A stretch of 64,000 nt of DNA from Kocuria sp. TGY1127_2 (GCF_013394385.1 NZ_AP022834.1:1984001-2048000), one strand, 5' to 3'. Counted from the first letter of the stretch, positions 41,783 through 51,516 are shown. Made by a program: numbers and translations. Notes: generated by a model not told the origin, from the letters alone.

Positions 41783-42397
41783 CTACAGAGCTCCCTTGGT
41801 GGACGGAATTCCTTCGACACGTGGATCCGGCTCAACCGCCTCCCGCAGTGCCCGGGCCAATGCTTTGAACTGGGCTTCAGCGATATGGTGCGGATCCCTC
41901 CCTGAAACGACCTCCATGTGGAGACAGATCCCCGCGTGAAAAGCGATGGCCTCCAGCACATGGCGCACCATAGAACCCGTAAAGTGCCCGCCGATCAAAT
42001 GGAATTCGAAACCGGCCGGCTCACCGGTGTGCACGAGGAAGGGCCTGCCGGAAATATCGACCACAGCACGAGCCAGGGCCTCATCCAAGGGGACGGCCGC
42101 CTGGCCGAAACGACGTATCCCGCGCTTCTCACCGAGGGCCTTCTTGAGCGCATCTCCCAGGACGATCGCGGTGTCCTCGACGGTGTGGTGGACATCGATA
42201 TGCGTGTCGCCCGAACACTGGATGTCCATGTCGATCAACGAGTGCTTGGACAAAGCGGTCAGCATGTGGTCGTAGAACGGAACCGATGTCTCGATGTGCG
42301 ATGAACCCGTTCCGTCAAGGTCGATCGTGACGGACACGTTGGATTCGCTCGTCTCACGCTCAAGACTCGCGGTGCGTGCCGTTGATGGGGTCGTCAT
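41783..42397 (-). CDS. hisB: Imidazoleglycerol-phosphate dehydratase
   Basis: This is the sixth step of histidine synthesis. The 204-residue single-function enzyme carries the Mn-binding motifs [14 protein letters not shown] near residue 68 and [17 protein letters not shown] near 168, and [20 protein letters not shown] between them. It lacks the phosphatase domain of the E. coli fusion. It is 57 nt after hisC and abuts hisH. Confidence 0.97.
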   Translation of the reverse strand: MTTPSTARTASLERETSESNVSVTIDLDGTGSSHIETSVPFYDHMLTALSKHSLIDMDIQCSGDTHIDVHHTVEDTAIVLGDALKKALGEKRGIRRFGQAAVPLDEALARAVVDISGRPFLVHTGEPAGFEFHLIGGHFTGSMVRHVLEAIAFHAGICLHMEVVSGRDPHHIAEAQFKALARALREAVEPDPRVEGIPSTKGAL

Positions 42398-42454
42398 GAC
42401 TCTCCTGCGGTCAAGAGGGCGCGGCCCTCGCTGTTGTGGTCGGTTCGTAAAGCG

Positions 42455-43582
42455 CTAGCTCGCGGCGCTCCCGGGGGCGCGATGCTTTTCGACGTGTTTG
42501 TCCAGACTATCGAGAAAAGCGGTGGTCTCTTCCTCCGTGCCCGCGGTGACTCGCAGATGGCCTGCAATGCCGACGTCCCTGATCAGCACGCCGTCTTCGA
42601 GGAGATCCTTCCACAGGCCGTGACTGTCGTGGATTCCCCCGAAGAAAACGAAATTCGAGTCGGATGAGGCCGGTGCAAGTCCCAGACGCCGCAGGTGATC
42701 GACGATCCGGTCCCGCTGAGTCTTAATGTTTTCGACGTTAGCCAGGAGTTGCCCACGATGGCGCAATGCTGCGAGGGCGGTTGCCTGCGTTATCGCCGAG
42801 AGGTGATAAGGGAGCCTCACGAGCATGACGGCATCCACTACGCTCGGATCCGCCGCGAAATAGCCGAGTCGGGCACCGGCAAAGGCGAACGCCTTGCTCA
42901 TGGTGCGTGTCACGATGAGCCGCTGCCGCCCCGGCAAAAGCGTCAGAGCGGTCCGTCGGGGATCACGAGCGAACTCCGCATACGCCTCGTCAACCACGAC
43001 GATGCCGTTGAACGACGATGCAGCTTCGTATACGGCTTCGACGACATCGAGATCGAGGCCGGTACCCGTCGGATTGTTAGGAGAGCACAGAATGGTGACC
43101 TCTGGCCGAGCTTCTGCGACTTGCCGCGCGGCAGACTCGGCGGTGAGGGAGAAGTCATCAGCGCGCTCACCCTCGATGAATTCGGTATTGGTGCCGGAGG
43201 CCAAGAGCGGATACATCGAGTAAGTCGGCACGAAGCTCATCACGCTTCTGCCGGGACCGCCGAATACTTGCAGGATTTGCTGAAGAATTTCATTCGAGCC
43301 GTTGGCAGCCCACAGATTTTCCGTACGCAACTCGTGGCCCAGAAACGCGGCGAGTTCGGAGCGGAGCTCGACGAAGTCGCGGTCCGGGTATCGATTGAGG
43401 GTCTTTGCGACCTCTCTGACACCATCCGTAATGGCGTCGACCACTTCCACAGGCACGGGATGCGTATTTTCATTGACGTTCAAGGCATAAGGAACCTCAA
43501 GCATGGGGGCCCCATAGGGTGAACGACCCCTGAGGTCATCCCGAAGGGGCAGGCTATTCAACGCATCCAATGAATCAGTCAC
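42455..43582 (-). CDS. hisC: Histidinol-phosphate aminotransferase
   Basis: This PLP enzyme makes histidinol phosphate from imidazole acetol phosphate. The 375-residue class I/II aminotransferase has ALNVNENTHPVP (substrate end), CSPNNPTGT, VVVDEAYAEF, and TMSKAFAFAGARLGY, whose Lys binds PLP. The start is GTG at 43582, just after GAGGGG, so spacing is very short; a later start is possible. It begins 23 nt after the LysM gene stop. hisD, often upstream of hisC in actinobacteria, is absent here. Confidence 0.95.
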   Translation of the reverse strand: MTDSLDALNSLPLRDDLRGRSPYGAPMLEVPYALNVNENTHPVPVEVVDAITDGVREVAKTLNRYPDRDFVELRSELAAFLGHELRTENLWAANGSNEILQQILQVFGGPGRSVMSFVPTYSMYPLLASGTNTEFIEGERADDFSLTAESAARQVAEARPEVTILCSPNNPTGTGLDLDVVEAVYEAASSFNGIVVVDEAYAEFARDPRRTALTLLPGRQRLIVTRTMSKAFAFAGARLGYFAADPSVVDAVMLVRLPYHLSAITQATALAALRHRGQLLANVENIKTQRDRIVDHLRRLGLAPASSDSNFVFFGGIHDSHGLWKDLLEDGVLIRDVGIAGHLRVTAGTEEETTAFLDSLDKHVEKHRAPGSAAS

Positions 43583-43605
43583 CCCCTCATCTTAAGGACT
43601 GCAGA

Positions 43606-43998
43606 TCATCCCTCGGAAATCACCGGCACAATAAGACGCTGTCCCGGAGTAACGCGGCCGCTCGAAAGATCGTTCAGGTCATTGATCTTCGCAATTGCCT
43701 CCCGGGTGTCCCCACTGGGATCCACGTCCCGAGCAATATCCCACAAAGTGTCACCGCTGCCGACCGTGACGGTCTTCGTCACAACCCCCGCACTTTCGGT
43801 GCCTGCATTGGCCGTCCCTGCAGCGAAAAACATCATCAAAAGCGCTGCTGCAATGATCACGGTCGAGAGGAGCGGCAAACCGAAGAACACAAAACGACCG
43901 CGGCGCGTCAAGGTCATCGGCGAGTTCTTGGACGGAGTAGCTTCTGGTCGGCGGATCCACTCCGTGTCGCGGTTCTTAAGGGACAGAACGGTGCGCAT
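43606..43998 (-). CDS. LysM-domain membrane protein beside lexA, candidate SOS division inhibitor
   Basis: The 130-residue protein has a cytoplasmic N-terminus of about 33 residues, one hydrophobic helix (FFGLPLLSTVIIAAALLMMF), and an external LysM domain (TVTVGSGDTLWDIARDVDPS to GQRLIVPV) that would bind peptidoglycan. This single-helix plus LysM layout, next to and divergent from lexA, is that of YneA in Bacillus, which stops division during SOS. LexA boxes overlap its upstream region. AAGGA lies 8 nt before the ATG. The function is inferred from layout, not shown. Confidence 0.85.
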   Translation of the reverse strand: MRTVLSLKNRDTEWIRRPEATPSKNSPMTLTRRGRFVFFGLPLLSTVIIAAALLMMFFAAGTANAGTESAGVVTKTVTVGSGDTLWDIARDVDPSGDTREAIAKINDLNDLSSGRVTPGQRLIVPVISEG

Positions 43999-44036
43999 CA
44001 GATGATTCCTTCATGTTGAGCGAGAGTGATCGATAC

Positions 44037-44052
44037 TCGAATATTTGTTCGA
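44037..44052. promoter_or_regulatory. LexA box 1 (nearest the LysM gene)
   Basis: TCGAATATTTGTTCGA matches the actinobacterial/Bacillus LexA site TCGAAC-N4-GTTCGA with one mismatch. It lies 39 nt before the LysM gene start, where it would block that promoter. Confidence 0.8.
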
Positions 44053-44054
44053 GT

Positions 44055-44070
44055 TCGTACATCTGTTCTA
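44055..44070. promoter_or_regulatory. LexA box 2
   Basis: TCGTACATCTGTTCTA matches the LexA palindrome with two mismatches and is 18 bp from box 1 start to start, suiting side-by-side dimers. A further half-site TCGAAC lies at 44080-44085. Confidence 0.55.
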
Positions 44071-44099
44071 CCAAACTATTCGAACACTGTCGAGAAAAA

Positions 44100-44115
44100 T
44101 AGAACACATGTTTGA
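44100..44115. promoter_or_regulatory. LexA box 3 (lexA promoter side)
   Basis: TAGAACACATGTTTGA matches the LexA palindrome with two mismatches. It overlaps a possible -35 TTTGAT (44111-44116), which is 18 bp before TAGCCT (44135-44140), a candidate lexA promoter. That would give LexA self-repression and a leader of about 140 nt. Confidence 0.65.
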
Positions 44116-44286
44116 TTTGCCACCTTCACTGGCCTAGCCTGAGAGGTAACATGTCGGCTCGATCGGCTGGATGACGCGCTTCTTTCTCTTCCTGAAAGCC
44201 AGGGCTCAGCGTCTTTCTCCGTCGGTCGTAGTCCTAGTACACACAGGGCGACTGACAACTTAAGCTCCCCAGGGAAGGACGAACCG

Positions 44287-45015
44287 GTGGCCACCCAGCT
44301 TCCTCAACAGGCCAAGCCGCTTACCCCGCGTCAGCGCAAGATCCTCGAGGCCATTGCCTCATCCATCGCGACGCACGGTTACCCTCCGTCCATGCGGGAA
44401 ATCGGTGACATCGTCGGCCTATCGAGTCTGTCCAGCGTGACCCATCAGCTCTCCCGCTTGGAGAGCCTGGGCCTGATACGCCGGGACCCCAAACGTCCGC
44501 GGGCCATAGAAGTCCTCTGCGATATGCCTCTGGGTGAGGAGGCCCCCAGCGCCCCCGCCCCGAACGGCCAGGCCAAGCGGGCCCCCGGCAACGATGACCA
44601 GAAGGTTGTCCAGCTGTTCCCAGAGAACGACGCCGAAGGTTCCACGGCTCAGGTTCCCCTGGTCGGAAGGATCGCGGCCGGTGTTCCGATTACTGCGGAG
44701 CAGCATGTCGAGGACGTCGTCGCGCTCCCCCGGCAATTAGTTGGGCAGGGCCAATTGTTCATGCTCGAAGTCCGAGGCGACTCCATGGTCGAGGCGGCAA
44801 TTTGCGATGGAGATTGGGTTGTCGTTCGGCAGCAGAACAATGCGGAGAATGGCGATATCGTCGCCGCGTTGCTCGACGAAGAAGCAACCGTCAAGACATT
44901 CCGTCAACGGGACGGCCACACCTGGCTGCTGCCGCAGAACCGTCAGTACGAACCAATCCTCGGCGATCACGCAACCATCATGGGCAAGGTTGTTTCGGTA
45001 CTTCGTTCCGTCTGA
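44287..45015 (+). CDS. lexA: SOS transcriptional repressor LexA
   Basis: LexA represses damage genes and cuts itself when RecA is active. The 242-residue protein has a winged-helix domain (about 12-75; [18 protein letters not shown] is the recognition part), a polar linker of about 45 residues longer than in E. coli, the cleavage site Ala131-Gly132 in [10 protein letters not shown], and the Ser166-Lys203 catalytic pair ([21 protein letters not shown]). Start is GTG at 44287 with AAGGA 7 nt upstream. It is followed by a terminator. Confidence 0.97.
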   Translation: MATQLPQQAKPLTPRQRKILEAIASSIATHGYPPSMREIGDIVGLSSLSSVTHQLSRLESLGLIRRDPKRPRAIEVLCDMPLGEEAPSAPAPNGQAKRAPGNDDQKVVQLFPENDAEGSTAQVPLVGRIAAGVPITAEQHVEDVVALPRQLVGQGQLFMLEVRGDSMVEAAICDGDWVVVRQQNNAENGDIVAALLDEEATVKTFRQRDGHTWLLPQNRQYEPILGDHATIMGKVVSVLRSV

Positions 45016-45034
45016 GCCACCACCGTCGCGTCAA

Positions 45035-45073
45035 AAAAGCGCTTCAGTCGTACCAGCTGGCTGAAGCGCTTTT
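45035..45073. terminator. Bidirectional terminator between lexA and dinG
   Basis: AAAAGCGCTTCAG and CTGAAGCGCTTTT form a perfect 13-bp stem with a 13-nt loop. Terminal A/T runs allow it to serve both lexA (+) and the helicase gene (-), which converge here. Confidence 0.85.
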
Positions 45074-45107
45074 CCCGGTTGGGTCGGAGCCGAAGCGGGC
45101 TCGGAGG

Positions 45108-47147
45108 CTAGTCTGCCGAAAGCCTTCTCAGAGCGGCAGTGACGATGGGCAGTTTGTCGGTTGTCCAAAGCGGTGGAAGCGCGCTGCGCAAGAATCCGCC
45201 GTACCGGGCCGTCGCCAACCGGGAATCCAGCACCGCGACCACGCCTCGATCGTCGTGAGCGCGGATCAGCCGCCCGGTACCCTGTGCGAGTCGAATTGCC
45301 GCATGATACGCGGAAATCGCCATGAAGCCGTTTCCTCCCGATTGGCTCACCGCGCGTGTGCGTGCGGAGGACAATGGATCATCCGGGCGCGGGAAGGGGA
45401 TTCGGTCGATCATAACCAAGCGGCAGGACTGGCCCGGGACGTCTACCCCTTGCCACAGACTCATGGTCCCGAAGAGGCATGTGTCTGCGTCTTCCGTGAA
45501 CTCCTTGACCAAACCTCGGAGGGAAGACTCCCCCTGCACCAAAATGGTCAGATTCGAATTGTTCCGAACGTATTCTGCCGCCTGTTCCGCGCCTCTTTTG
45601 GACGAGAACAGGCCTAAAGCTCCGCCTGACGAGGCTTCGACCAGTTGGAGGATTCGTTCCAATTGCTCTTCGGAAACGCCCCTACCCGGTTTGGGCAAGT
45701 CCGAAGCGAGGTAGAGCATCCCCTGCTTCGGATAGTCGAACGGCGAACCTACGTCGAGCCCTTCCCATGTGGGCGCTTTCTCGCCCTTGAGCCCGAGCGA
45801 TCCGGCCACCGAATCGAAAGAATGACCGATGGACAATGTCGCCGAGGTCAAGATGACTGTTCGGTCTTGGAACAGCCCTTCCCGGAGCCGCGACGCCACG
45901 GAAAGCGGGGCAACATTAATCGTCGCAGGGTCGGTATCGGCCGCCGCCACATAGCCCCGACCTGGCTCCCAACCGCCGACGCGGCTGATCCAGACGACCT
46001 CGTATTTGCCGTCTGCGCCTAGCGTTCTTTCCGCCAACTCGAGAACTTCGGTCAATCGGGCTCGGGCCATTTGTCGCCCGGCGTCCGAGTCCTTGCCATC
46101 CGGCTTGGTGTCTGACAATGCGGCACGGCTGGCATCTCGCACGAGTTCCATGGCTCGTTGCAGGTCCGGCGTCAGGCCGTGAGCCATGAGTTCGGCAGGC
46201 TTACCGGTGCATGCTGCGTCCAGGGCCTCGGCGGCAGAGTTGAGCGGCTCATGGGCGGCACTCGTGTTTTTCCTGATCGCCCGGGCGGCCGACCGAACCA
46301 TGACGGGCGAAATTGCCCCCGTCACCGCGCCGGTCACTCGGTCCACGAGCTCGTGTGCCTCATCGACGATCACCGTGTCGTGCTCGGGAAGAACGCCTAT
46401 TCCCTCGAATGCGTTAATGGCCAGGAGAGCGTGATTGGTGATGACGACGTCAGCTTCTCCCGCTTTTTGCCGGGCAAGCTCGGAAAAGCATTCCTCGACG
46501 AGCGGGCATTTTCTCCCCAAGCATTCCGATGCGGTCACCGAGACGTGGCGCCAGGCCTTGTCGCTCACACCCGGCAACAGCTCATCCCGGTCGCCGGTAT
46601 CGCTTGTCTCCGCCCAGGAGCGCAGACGCACGACCTCTTCCGCGAGTCCCGAACTGGACTGATCAGGATGACCCGAGGCAGATGCCCCTTCGGAGTTCAG
46701 AGAGAAGAGCGAATTGGGGTCTTCCTCATCCGGGTATCCGCCCTCGAGCTTATGAAGGCAGACGTAATTGTTCCGCCCCTTCAGCAGGGCGACGTCGACC
46801 GGGCGTTCGAGCTGATCGTTCAGAGCCTCGAGCAGTCGAGGCATATCCCGGTTCACAATCTGGGACTGGAGAGCGAGGGTCGCCGTGGCCACCACGATGG
46901 GCGATTCGGCGTCTATCGAATGCCGGATCGCGGGCACCAGATATGCCAAGGACTTACCAGTGCCCGTGCCTGCCTGGACCAAGAGATGCTTGTTCATCTC
47001 CAGGGCCTGGGCCACGTGGGCAGCCATGAGCCTCTGCCCATCCCGCCTTTGCCCACCGGATCTCTCTACGGCCGTGTCCAGCAGTTCCAGCGCGTCCTTT
47101 GCTCCGGGCAGAGTCTCTGGCTCATCGCCCCTCAGCGCAGCGTCCAT
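45108..47147 (-). CDS. dinG: DinG/XPD-family ATP-dependent DNA helicase
   Basis: This is a 5'-3' superfamily 2 helicase of the XPD/DinG group, which unwinds R-loops and repair intermediates. The 679-residue protein has Walker A AGTGTGKS at 59-66, four cysteines for an iron-sulfur cluster (YVCLHKL, SECLGRKCPLVEEC), VIVDEAHEL, and the C-terminal motif QGTGRLIRAHDDRG. I chose ATG at 47147 (MDAALRGDEP) because GGAGG lies 9 nt upstream; a TTG at 47171 would add 8 residues. It follows hflX by 29 nt and converges on lexA. No LexA box is seen directly upstream. Confidence 0.93.
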   Translation of the reverse strand: MDAALRGDEPETLPGAKDALELLDTAVERSGGQRRDGQRLMAAHVAQALEMNKHLLVQAGTGTGKSLAYLVPAIRHSIDAESPIVVATATLALQSQIVNRDMPRLLEALNDQLERPVDVALLKGRNNYVCLHKLEGGYPDEEDPNSLFSLNSEGASASGHPDQSSSGLAEEVVRLRSWAETSDTGDRDELLPGVSDKAWRHVSVTASECLGRKCPLVEECFSELARQKAGEADVVITNHALLAINAFEGIGVLPEHDTVIVDEAHELVDRVTGAVTGAISPVMVRSAARAIRKNTSAAHEPLNSAAEALDAACTGKPAELMAHGLTPDLQRAMELVRDASRAALSDTKPDGKDSDAGRQMARARLTEVLELAERTLGADGKYEVVWISRVGGWEPGRGYVAAADTDPATINVAPLSVASRLREGLFQDRTVILTSATLSIGHSFDSVAGSLGLKGEKAPTWEGLDVGSPFDYPKQGMLYLASDLPKPGRGVSEEQLERILQLVEASSGGALGLFSSKRGAEQAAEYVRNNSNLTILVQGESSLRGLVKEFTEDADTCLFGTMSLWQGVDVPGQSCRLVMIDRIPFPRPDDPLSSARTRAVSQSGGNGFMAISAYHAAIRLAQGTGRLIRAHDDRGVVAVLDSRLATARYGGFLRSALPPLWTTDKLPIVTAALRRLSAD

Positions 47148-47176
47148 GTGCGTTTCCCTCCGCGCGCTCAAGCGTC

Positions 47177-48724
47177 CTAGACCGTGTATTCGTGCAATTC
47201 GGATGCCGTATCCGGCCTCACCAGGACCGACATTCTCGTTCCGTTTTCTTCGAACTCGGTCGACAGTATCTCGGCATCCCAGGAGTGCAGACGAGAGACG
47301 ATTTCGCCGTGTGTATAGGGAACCAGAATTTCCAGCCGCACGTCCGGCCGCGGGATGGTTTCCGAGATGAGCTGCTTGAGCTCCTCGATTCCGGCTCCCG
47401 TCCGTGCCGAAACCACGGCGTGCCGCGGTTCGCGTTGGCGTAAACGCTCGATGACGTACGGGTCGGCGGCGTCTGCCTTATTGAGGACGATGATCTCCGG
47501 CACGTCGCGGGCGTCTACGTCGGCCAAAACTTCGCGCACTGCACGAATCTGCCCTTCCGGTTCCGGGTGGGATACATCAACGACGTGCAGGACCACGTCA
47601 GCATCGGCGACTTCTTCAAGTGTCGAACGAAAGGCCTCGACCAATTGGGTCGGTAGAGAGCGAACGAATCCAACGGTATCCGAGAGCGTATACCCGATGC
47701 CGTCCGGTGTTTCCGCTTTGCGCACCGTGGGATCCAAGGTTGCGAACAGCGCATTTTCGACGAGAACGCCTGCATCCGTCAGCCGGTTGAGCAACGACGA
47801 CTTGCCGGCGTTGGTATAACCGGCGATCGCAACGGACGGAACGTGGTTGCGACGTCGGTTGAGTCGTTTGGTTTCGCGTGCCGGTTTCATTGCCGCGATT
47901 TCGCGACGTAATTTTGCCATGCGTGTGCGGATACGACGTCGGTCCAACTCGATCTTGGTTTCTCCGGGCCCGCGAGAGCCAATGCCTTCGCCACCGGCAG
48001 CCCGACCACCGGCCTGACGGGACATTGACTCGCCCCAGCCGCGCAAACGCGGCAACAGGTATTCCAGCTGTGCCAATTCGACCTGAGCCTTGCCTTCACG
48101 CGATTTGGCGTGCTGCGCAAAGATATCCAGGATCAGCGACGTGCGGTCGATGACCTTGATCTTGACGATGTCCTCCAAAGCGCGTCGCTGCGACGGCGCC
48201 AATTCGGAGTCGACGATCACGGTGTCGGCGCCGGTCGAGTTCACGATTTCACGGAGCTCTTGAGCTTTTCCGGATCCCAAGAAAGTTCCCGGATCCGGTT
48301 TGAGGCGCCGCTGAACCAAGCCATCCAACACTTCCGAACCCGCCGTCTCCGCGAGAGCTGCCAGTTCACGCAAAGAGTCCTCGGCTTCGGTTTGCGTTCC
48401 TTCCGACCAAATACCTGCAAGAACCACGCGTTCGAGTCGCAACTGGCGGTATTCGACTTCGGTGACGTCCTCGAGCTCGGTCGAAAGCCCCTGGACGCGT
48501 CGCAGCGCGCGGCGCTCTTCGAGTTCTTGTTGGTCCCCGTCGGCGTCAGTGTGCTGTGTGTTGTCTTCCGACAGCTCACGGGCCTTGCGGTCGAGGATCG
48601 ACTGCTCGTGTTCCTCCTCAGGGGAGAATCGTCCGAGCACTCGGTCCACCGTAGCCCGCAGCTGGGCATCGCTCGGCTGTGAGCCGCCCTGCTCGTCGGG
48701 TCCGGTTGTTTCGTTCTGGGGCAT
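47177..48724 (-). CDS. hflX: GTPase HflX
   Basis: HflX is a ribosome-binding GTPase that splits stalled 70S ribosomes under stress. The 515-residue protein has a long acidic N-terminal extension (about 1-90), the HflX nucleotide-binding domain (GTFLGSGKAQELREIV near 146; GSRGPGETKIELDRR near 249), and the G domain with GYTNAGKSSLLNRL at 302, DTVGFVRSLP, and NKADAADP. A C-terminal domain of about 80 residues follows. The start is ATG at 48724. It is divergent from the methyltransferase gene and upstream of dinG. Confidence 0.96.
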   Translation of the reverse strand: MPQNETTGPDEQGGSQPSDAQLRATVDRVLGRFSPEEEHEQSILDRKARELSEDNTQHTDADGDQQELEERRALRRVQGLSTELEDVTEVEYRQLRLERVVLAGIWSEGTQTEAEDSLRELAALAETAGSEVLDGLVQRRLKPDPGTFLGSGKAQELREIVNSTGADTVIVDSELAPSQRRALEDIVKIKVIDRTSLILDIFAQHAKSREGKAQVELAQLEYLLPRLRGWGESMSRQAGGRAAGGEGIGSRGPGETKIELDRRRIRTRMAKLRREIAAMKPARETKRLNRRRNHVPSVAIAGYTNAGKSSLLNRLTDAGVLVENALFATLDPTVRKAETPDGIGYTLSDTVGFVRSLPTQLVEAFRSTLEEVADADVVLHVVDVSHPEPEGQIRAVREVLADVDARDVPEIIVLNKADAADPYVIERLRQREPRHAVVSARTGAGIEELKQLISETIPRPDVRLEILVPYTHGEIVSRLHSWDAEILSTEFEENGTRMSVLVRPDTASELHEYTV

Positions 48725-48896
48725 AGTGCCTTTCTTCTTTTGTCGCGGGGCAACCCCACGACGCGGTATTCGATGATTCTATCTGTGCCGCGATGCGGCG
48801 GCCGCCTCATCCGGCGAATGTGTGGAGAAGAACTCGGCCACTTCCTCGGCGTCGGAGACCCCAAGGGGCACACACGATGCCGTAAAATCGCTCACC

Positions 48897-49517
48897 ATGG
48901 CTGAGCATTACTTTTCTTCGCATGATGAAGGCGATTTGCAGACCCGTCCCCTGACCGTCGAGCTCGACGGTGTGAGGCGCGAGCTAGTAACAGCCTCGGG
49001 CGTCTTCAGCCCCAAAGGGCTCGACAAAGGAACTGCGGTCCTCTTTAAAGAAGTCCCTCAGCCCTCAGGAAATTCCCTCTTGGACATCGGTTGTGGTTGG
49101 GGGCCCATCACCTTGACGATGGCTCTCAGGAATCCCCTCGCGAAGGTGACGGCAATCGATGTCAATCAGCGGAGTTTGGAGCTGACACGACGCAACGCCG
49201 CCGCATTGGGCATCGAGACCATTTCCGCTGCTCTGCCGGAAGAGGTCGATCCTGAATTGACCTTCGATACCATCTGGTCGAATCCTCCGATCCGGGTCGG
49301 CAAGGAGGTCCTCCACGATATTCTGCTGACTTGGCTCCCCAGGCTGGCACTCGGCGGTTGCGCCTACCTGGTGGTTCAAAAGAACCTCGGGGCGGACTCG
49401 CTGGTGCCATGGATCGACGAGCACTTGGGCCAAGGCTTCGACGTCGGCCGATACGCGACGGCGAAGGGCTTCCGCGTGATCGAAGTTCGACGTCACATCC
49501 CGACGCGGACTAGTTGA
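48897..49517 (+). CDS. RsmC-like class I methyltransferase
   Basis: The 206-residue protein corresponds to the C-terminal catalytic half of RsmC/RlmG-type guanine-N2 rRNA methyltransferases. It shows SLLDIGCGWGPITLTMAL (SAM site) near residue 60 and the catalytic IWSNPPIRVGKE near 125. It lacks the N-terminal half of E. coli RsmC. I chose ATG at 48897 (MAEHYFSS). A -10-like TAAAAT sits 8 nt upstream, so the message may be leaderless. It converges on dapF with stops overlapping by 8 nt. The RNA target is unknown. Confidence 0.88.
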   Translation: MAEHYFSSHDEGDLQTRPLTVELDGVRRELVTASGVFSPKGLDKGTAVLFKEVPQPSGNSLLDIGCGWGPITLTMALRNPLAKVTAIDVNQRSLELTRRNAAALGIETISAALPEEVDPELTFDTIWSNPPIRVGKEVLHDILLTWLPRLALGGCAYLVVQKNLGADSLVPWIDEHLGQGFDVGRYATAKGFRVIEVRRHIPTRTS

Positions 49518-50520
49518 GAACCACTTTCCCTACCAGGACCGCAGGACCCGAAAGCACAACGTGCTCGAGCTCATCCGGCCCCAGGACGAACGTCGTTCCC
49601 ACGGCCCCTCCCGGGACCTCAACCACCCACTCATCGGGAGCGTCCTCGCCTGCCCAGAAACGTGTTGCCGCGGCGGCCGCGCACGCTCCCGTACCACAGG
49701 ACTGGGTTTCCCCGACTCCACGTTCATGAACCCTCATGGCGATCCGTCCGACGGTCTCGTGCTCTTCCGAATCCATGGGAACCACGAATTCCACATTGGT
49801 TCCGTCCGCCGGCGTCGGTCTCACTGTCGGAGCCGATTCCAATCCCAATTTTTCGAGCTTTTCTTCCCCGGCGAGGGCCACCACAGTGTGCGGATTCCCC
49901 ATGGTGATGGACACTCCGGGACGAGGAGTCCTCAGGCCGCGCGCCGTCACGAGACAATCAGATCCGGAATCCCGAGCTTCGTCACCATTGATGAATCCCC
50001 ACGGGCCCATATCGACCGCGTAGCCGGAATCGACCTTGGCGACCGTTTTGGGACCGCCCCGCGTACCGATGGTCAAGGTCTGACCTTCCTCGAGGCACAC
50101 GAGACCCTCCTGAATCAGGTAGTGAACGAAGACGCGCACCCCATTACCGCACATTTCCGACACAGAACCATCCGCATTGCGGTAGTCCATGAACCATTCG
50201 GCCCGAGGAGCAAGGTCAAGAAGGCTCCTCCCCTCCGCGAGCCGTTCCGACCGGATCGCTCGGATCAGACCGTCTGCCCCGATACCAAGGTGCCTGTCGC
50301 AGACCGATGCGACCAGTGCGTCATCCAGTTCGAGCTGTCCATCCGTATCGGTCAGCAACACGAAGTCGTTGCCCGTTCCGTGGCCTTTCGTCAAGGTGAT
50401 CCCGGCAAACTCACCCCATGATGGTTCGCTGGCCGCTTCTGAGGATTCGGCAGCAGGCGTTGAGTTGTCGAGGATCGTCTCGGTGGGCTCGGGCGCATCG
50501 GTTCGTTGAGAAGTCACCAC
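49510..50520 (-). CDS. dapF: Diaminopimelate epimerase
   Basis: The enzyme turns LL-DAP into meso-DAP for lysine and peptidoglycan. The 336-residue protein has the two catalytic cysteines in SEMCGNGVRVF and QSCGTGACAAAA, and TKGHGTGNDFVLL at the start of the fold near residue 44. About 38 extra polar residues precede the fold. The start is GTG at 50520, 6 nt after miaA; the next codon is also GTG. dapA lies at the right end of the window. Confidence 0.95.
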   Translation of the reverse strand: MVTSQRTDAPEPTETILDNSTPAAESSEAASEPSWGEFAGITLTKGHGTGNDFVLLTDTDGQLELDDALVASVCDRHLGIGADGLIRAIRSERLAEGRSLLDLAPRAEWFMDYRNADGSVSEMCGNGVRVFVHYLIQEGLVCLEEGQTLTIGTRGGPKTVAKVDSGYAVDMGPWGFINGDEARDSGSDCLVTARGLRTPRPGVSITMGNPHTVVALAGEEKLEKLGLESAPTVRPTPADGTNVEFVVPMDSEEHETVGRIAMRVHERGVGETQSCGTGACAAAAATRFWAGEDAPDEWVVEVPGGAVGTTFVLGPDELEHVVLSGPAVLVGKVVLN

Positions 50521-50526
50521 ACCAGT

Positions 50527-51516
50527 TTAACCCTCGGTGGCTCGGTGGAACAGCTCGACGGCTCGGTTCACGTTATTGGTGAAAGGCTCCGTGAAATTCA
50601 GCCAATGAACCCGAGGGTCGGCACGGAACCAGGTGGTCTGCCGCCTCGCGAATTGCCTCGTCGCGATGATGGTTTCCTCGACCGCCTCGTCAAGGCTTTT
50701 CTCTCCGTCGAGAACCTGAAGGATTTGGGCGTACCCCAGGGCGCGCGAGGCGGTCCTACCATCCCGCAGTCCTTGCCCGTCCAGGCGTTCGACTTCATCG
50801 ACAAAGCCCCGGTCGACCATCGTGTGCACACGAGCAGCCAAACTGTCGTGGAGCACGGCGCGAACGCCATCCAGACCGATCTGCAGGGCTGGCTGAATGT
50901 ACTCGCGCCGGGGCATGTACGAGGAGAAACGTCGACCGGTGACCTCGTGAACCTCCAGCGCACGAATCAGTCGTCGGTCGTCCTTGACCCGATGAGCCGA
51001 TTCAGGATCGATTTCCTTCAACCGATCGAGCAGTGCTCCTCGACCGCGAACGGCGAGGTCGTTTTCCAACCGTCGACGCACGGAAGAATCCGTCCCCGGA
51101 AATTCGAGCACGTCGAGAGCGGCACGAACATAGAGCCCCGAACCGCCGACAAGGATCGGGGCACGACCCCGGCCCCTGATTTCGTCGAATTGGTTTCGAG
51201 CCGCAGTTTGAAAGTCGGCAACCGAGGCTTCCTCGCGCACGTCCAGGGTGTCCAGGAGGTGGTGCGGGATTCCCCCGCGCTCGTCAATCGGCAATTTGGC
51301 GGTACCGATGTCCATGCCTCGATAGAACTGCATCGAATCCGCATTGACGATTTCGCCGTCGACGGCGCGGGCCAGGGCAACTGCGAGATCGGACTTTCCC
51401 GTACCTGTGGGCCCGACCACGGCAACAATCGGACTCGTGGACCTCGACGATGTGGTGGCCAATTCGGAGCCGACGGCTGTTTCAGTCCTCTCGTGCCCCA
51501 GGGGACGATTCACCAC
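50527..51516 (-). CDS. miaA: tRNA dimethylallyltransferase
   Basis: MiaA adds the isopentenyl group to A37 of tRNAs reading U-starting codons. The 329-residue protein has the P-loop [10 protein letters not shown] at 33-42, [17 protein letters not shown], and [13 protein letters not shown]. The C-terminal zone [18 protein letters not shown] is the tRNA-binding part. Start is one of two adjacent GTG codons (51516 or 51513) touching the miaB stop. MiaB, made from the gene just upstream, acts next on the same base. Confidence 0.96.
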   Translation of the reverse strand: MVNRPLGHERTETAVGSELATTSSRSTSPIVAVVGPTGTGKSDLAVALARAVDGEIVNADSMQFYRGMDIGTAKLPIDERGGIPHHLLDTLDVREEASVADFQTAARNQFDEIRGRGRAPILVGGSGLYVRAALDVLEFPGTDSSVRRRLENDLAVRGRGALLDRLKEIDPESAHRVKDDRRLIRALEVHEVTGRRFSSYMPRREYIQPALQIGLDGVRAVLHDSLAARVHTMVDRGFVDEVERLDGQGLRDGRTASRALGYAQILQVLDGEKSLDEAVEETIIATRQFARRQTTWFRADPRVHWLNFTEPFTNNVNRAVELFHRATEG

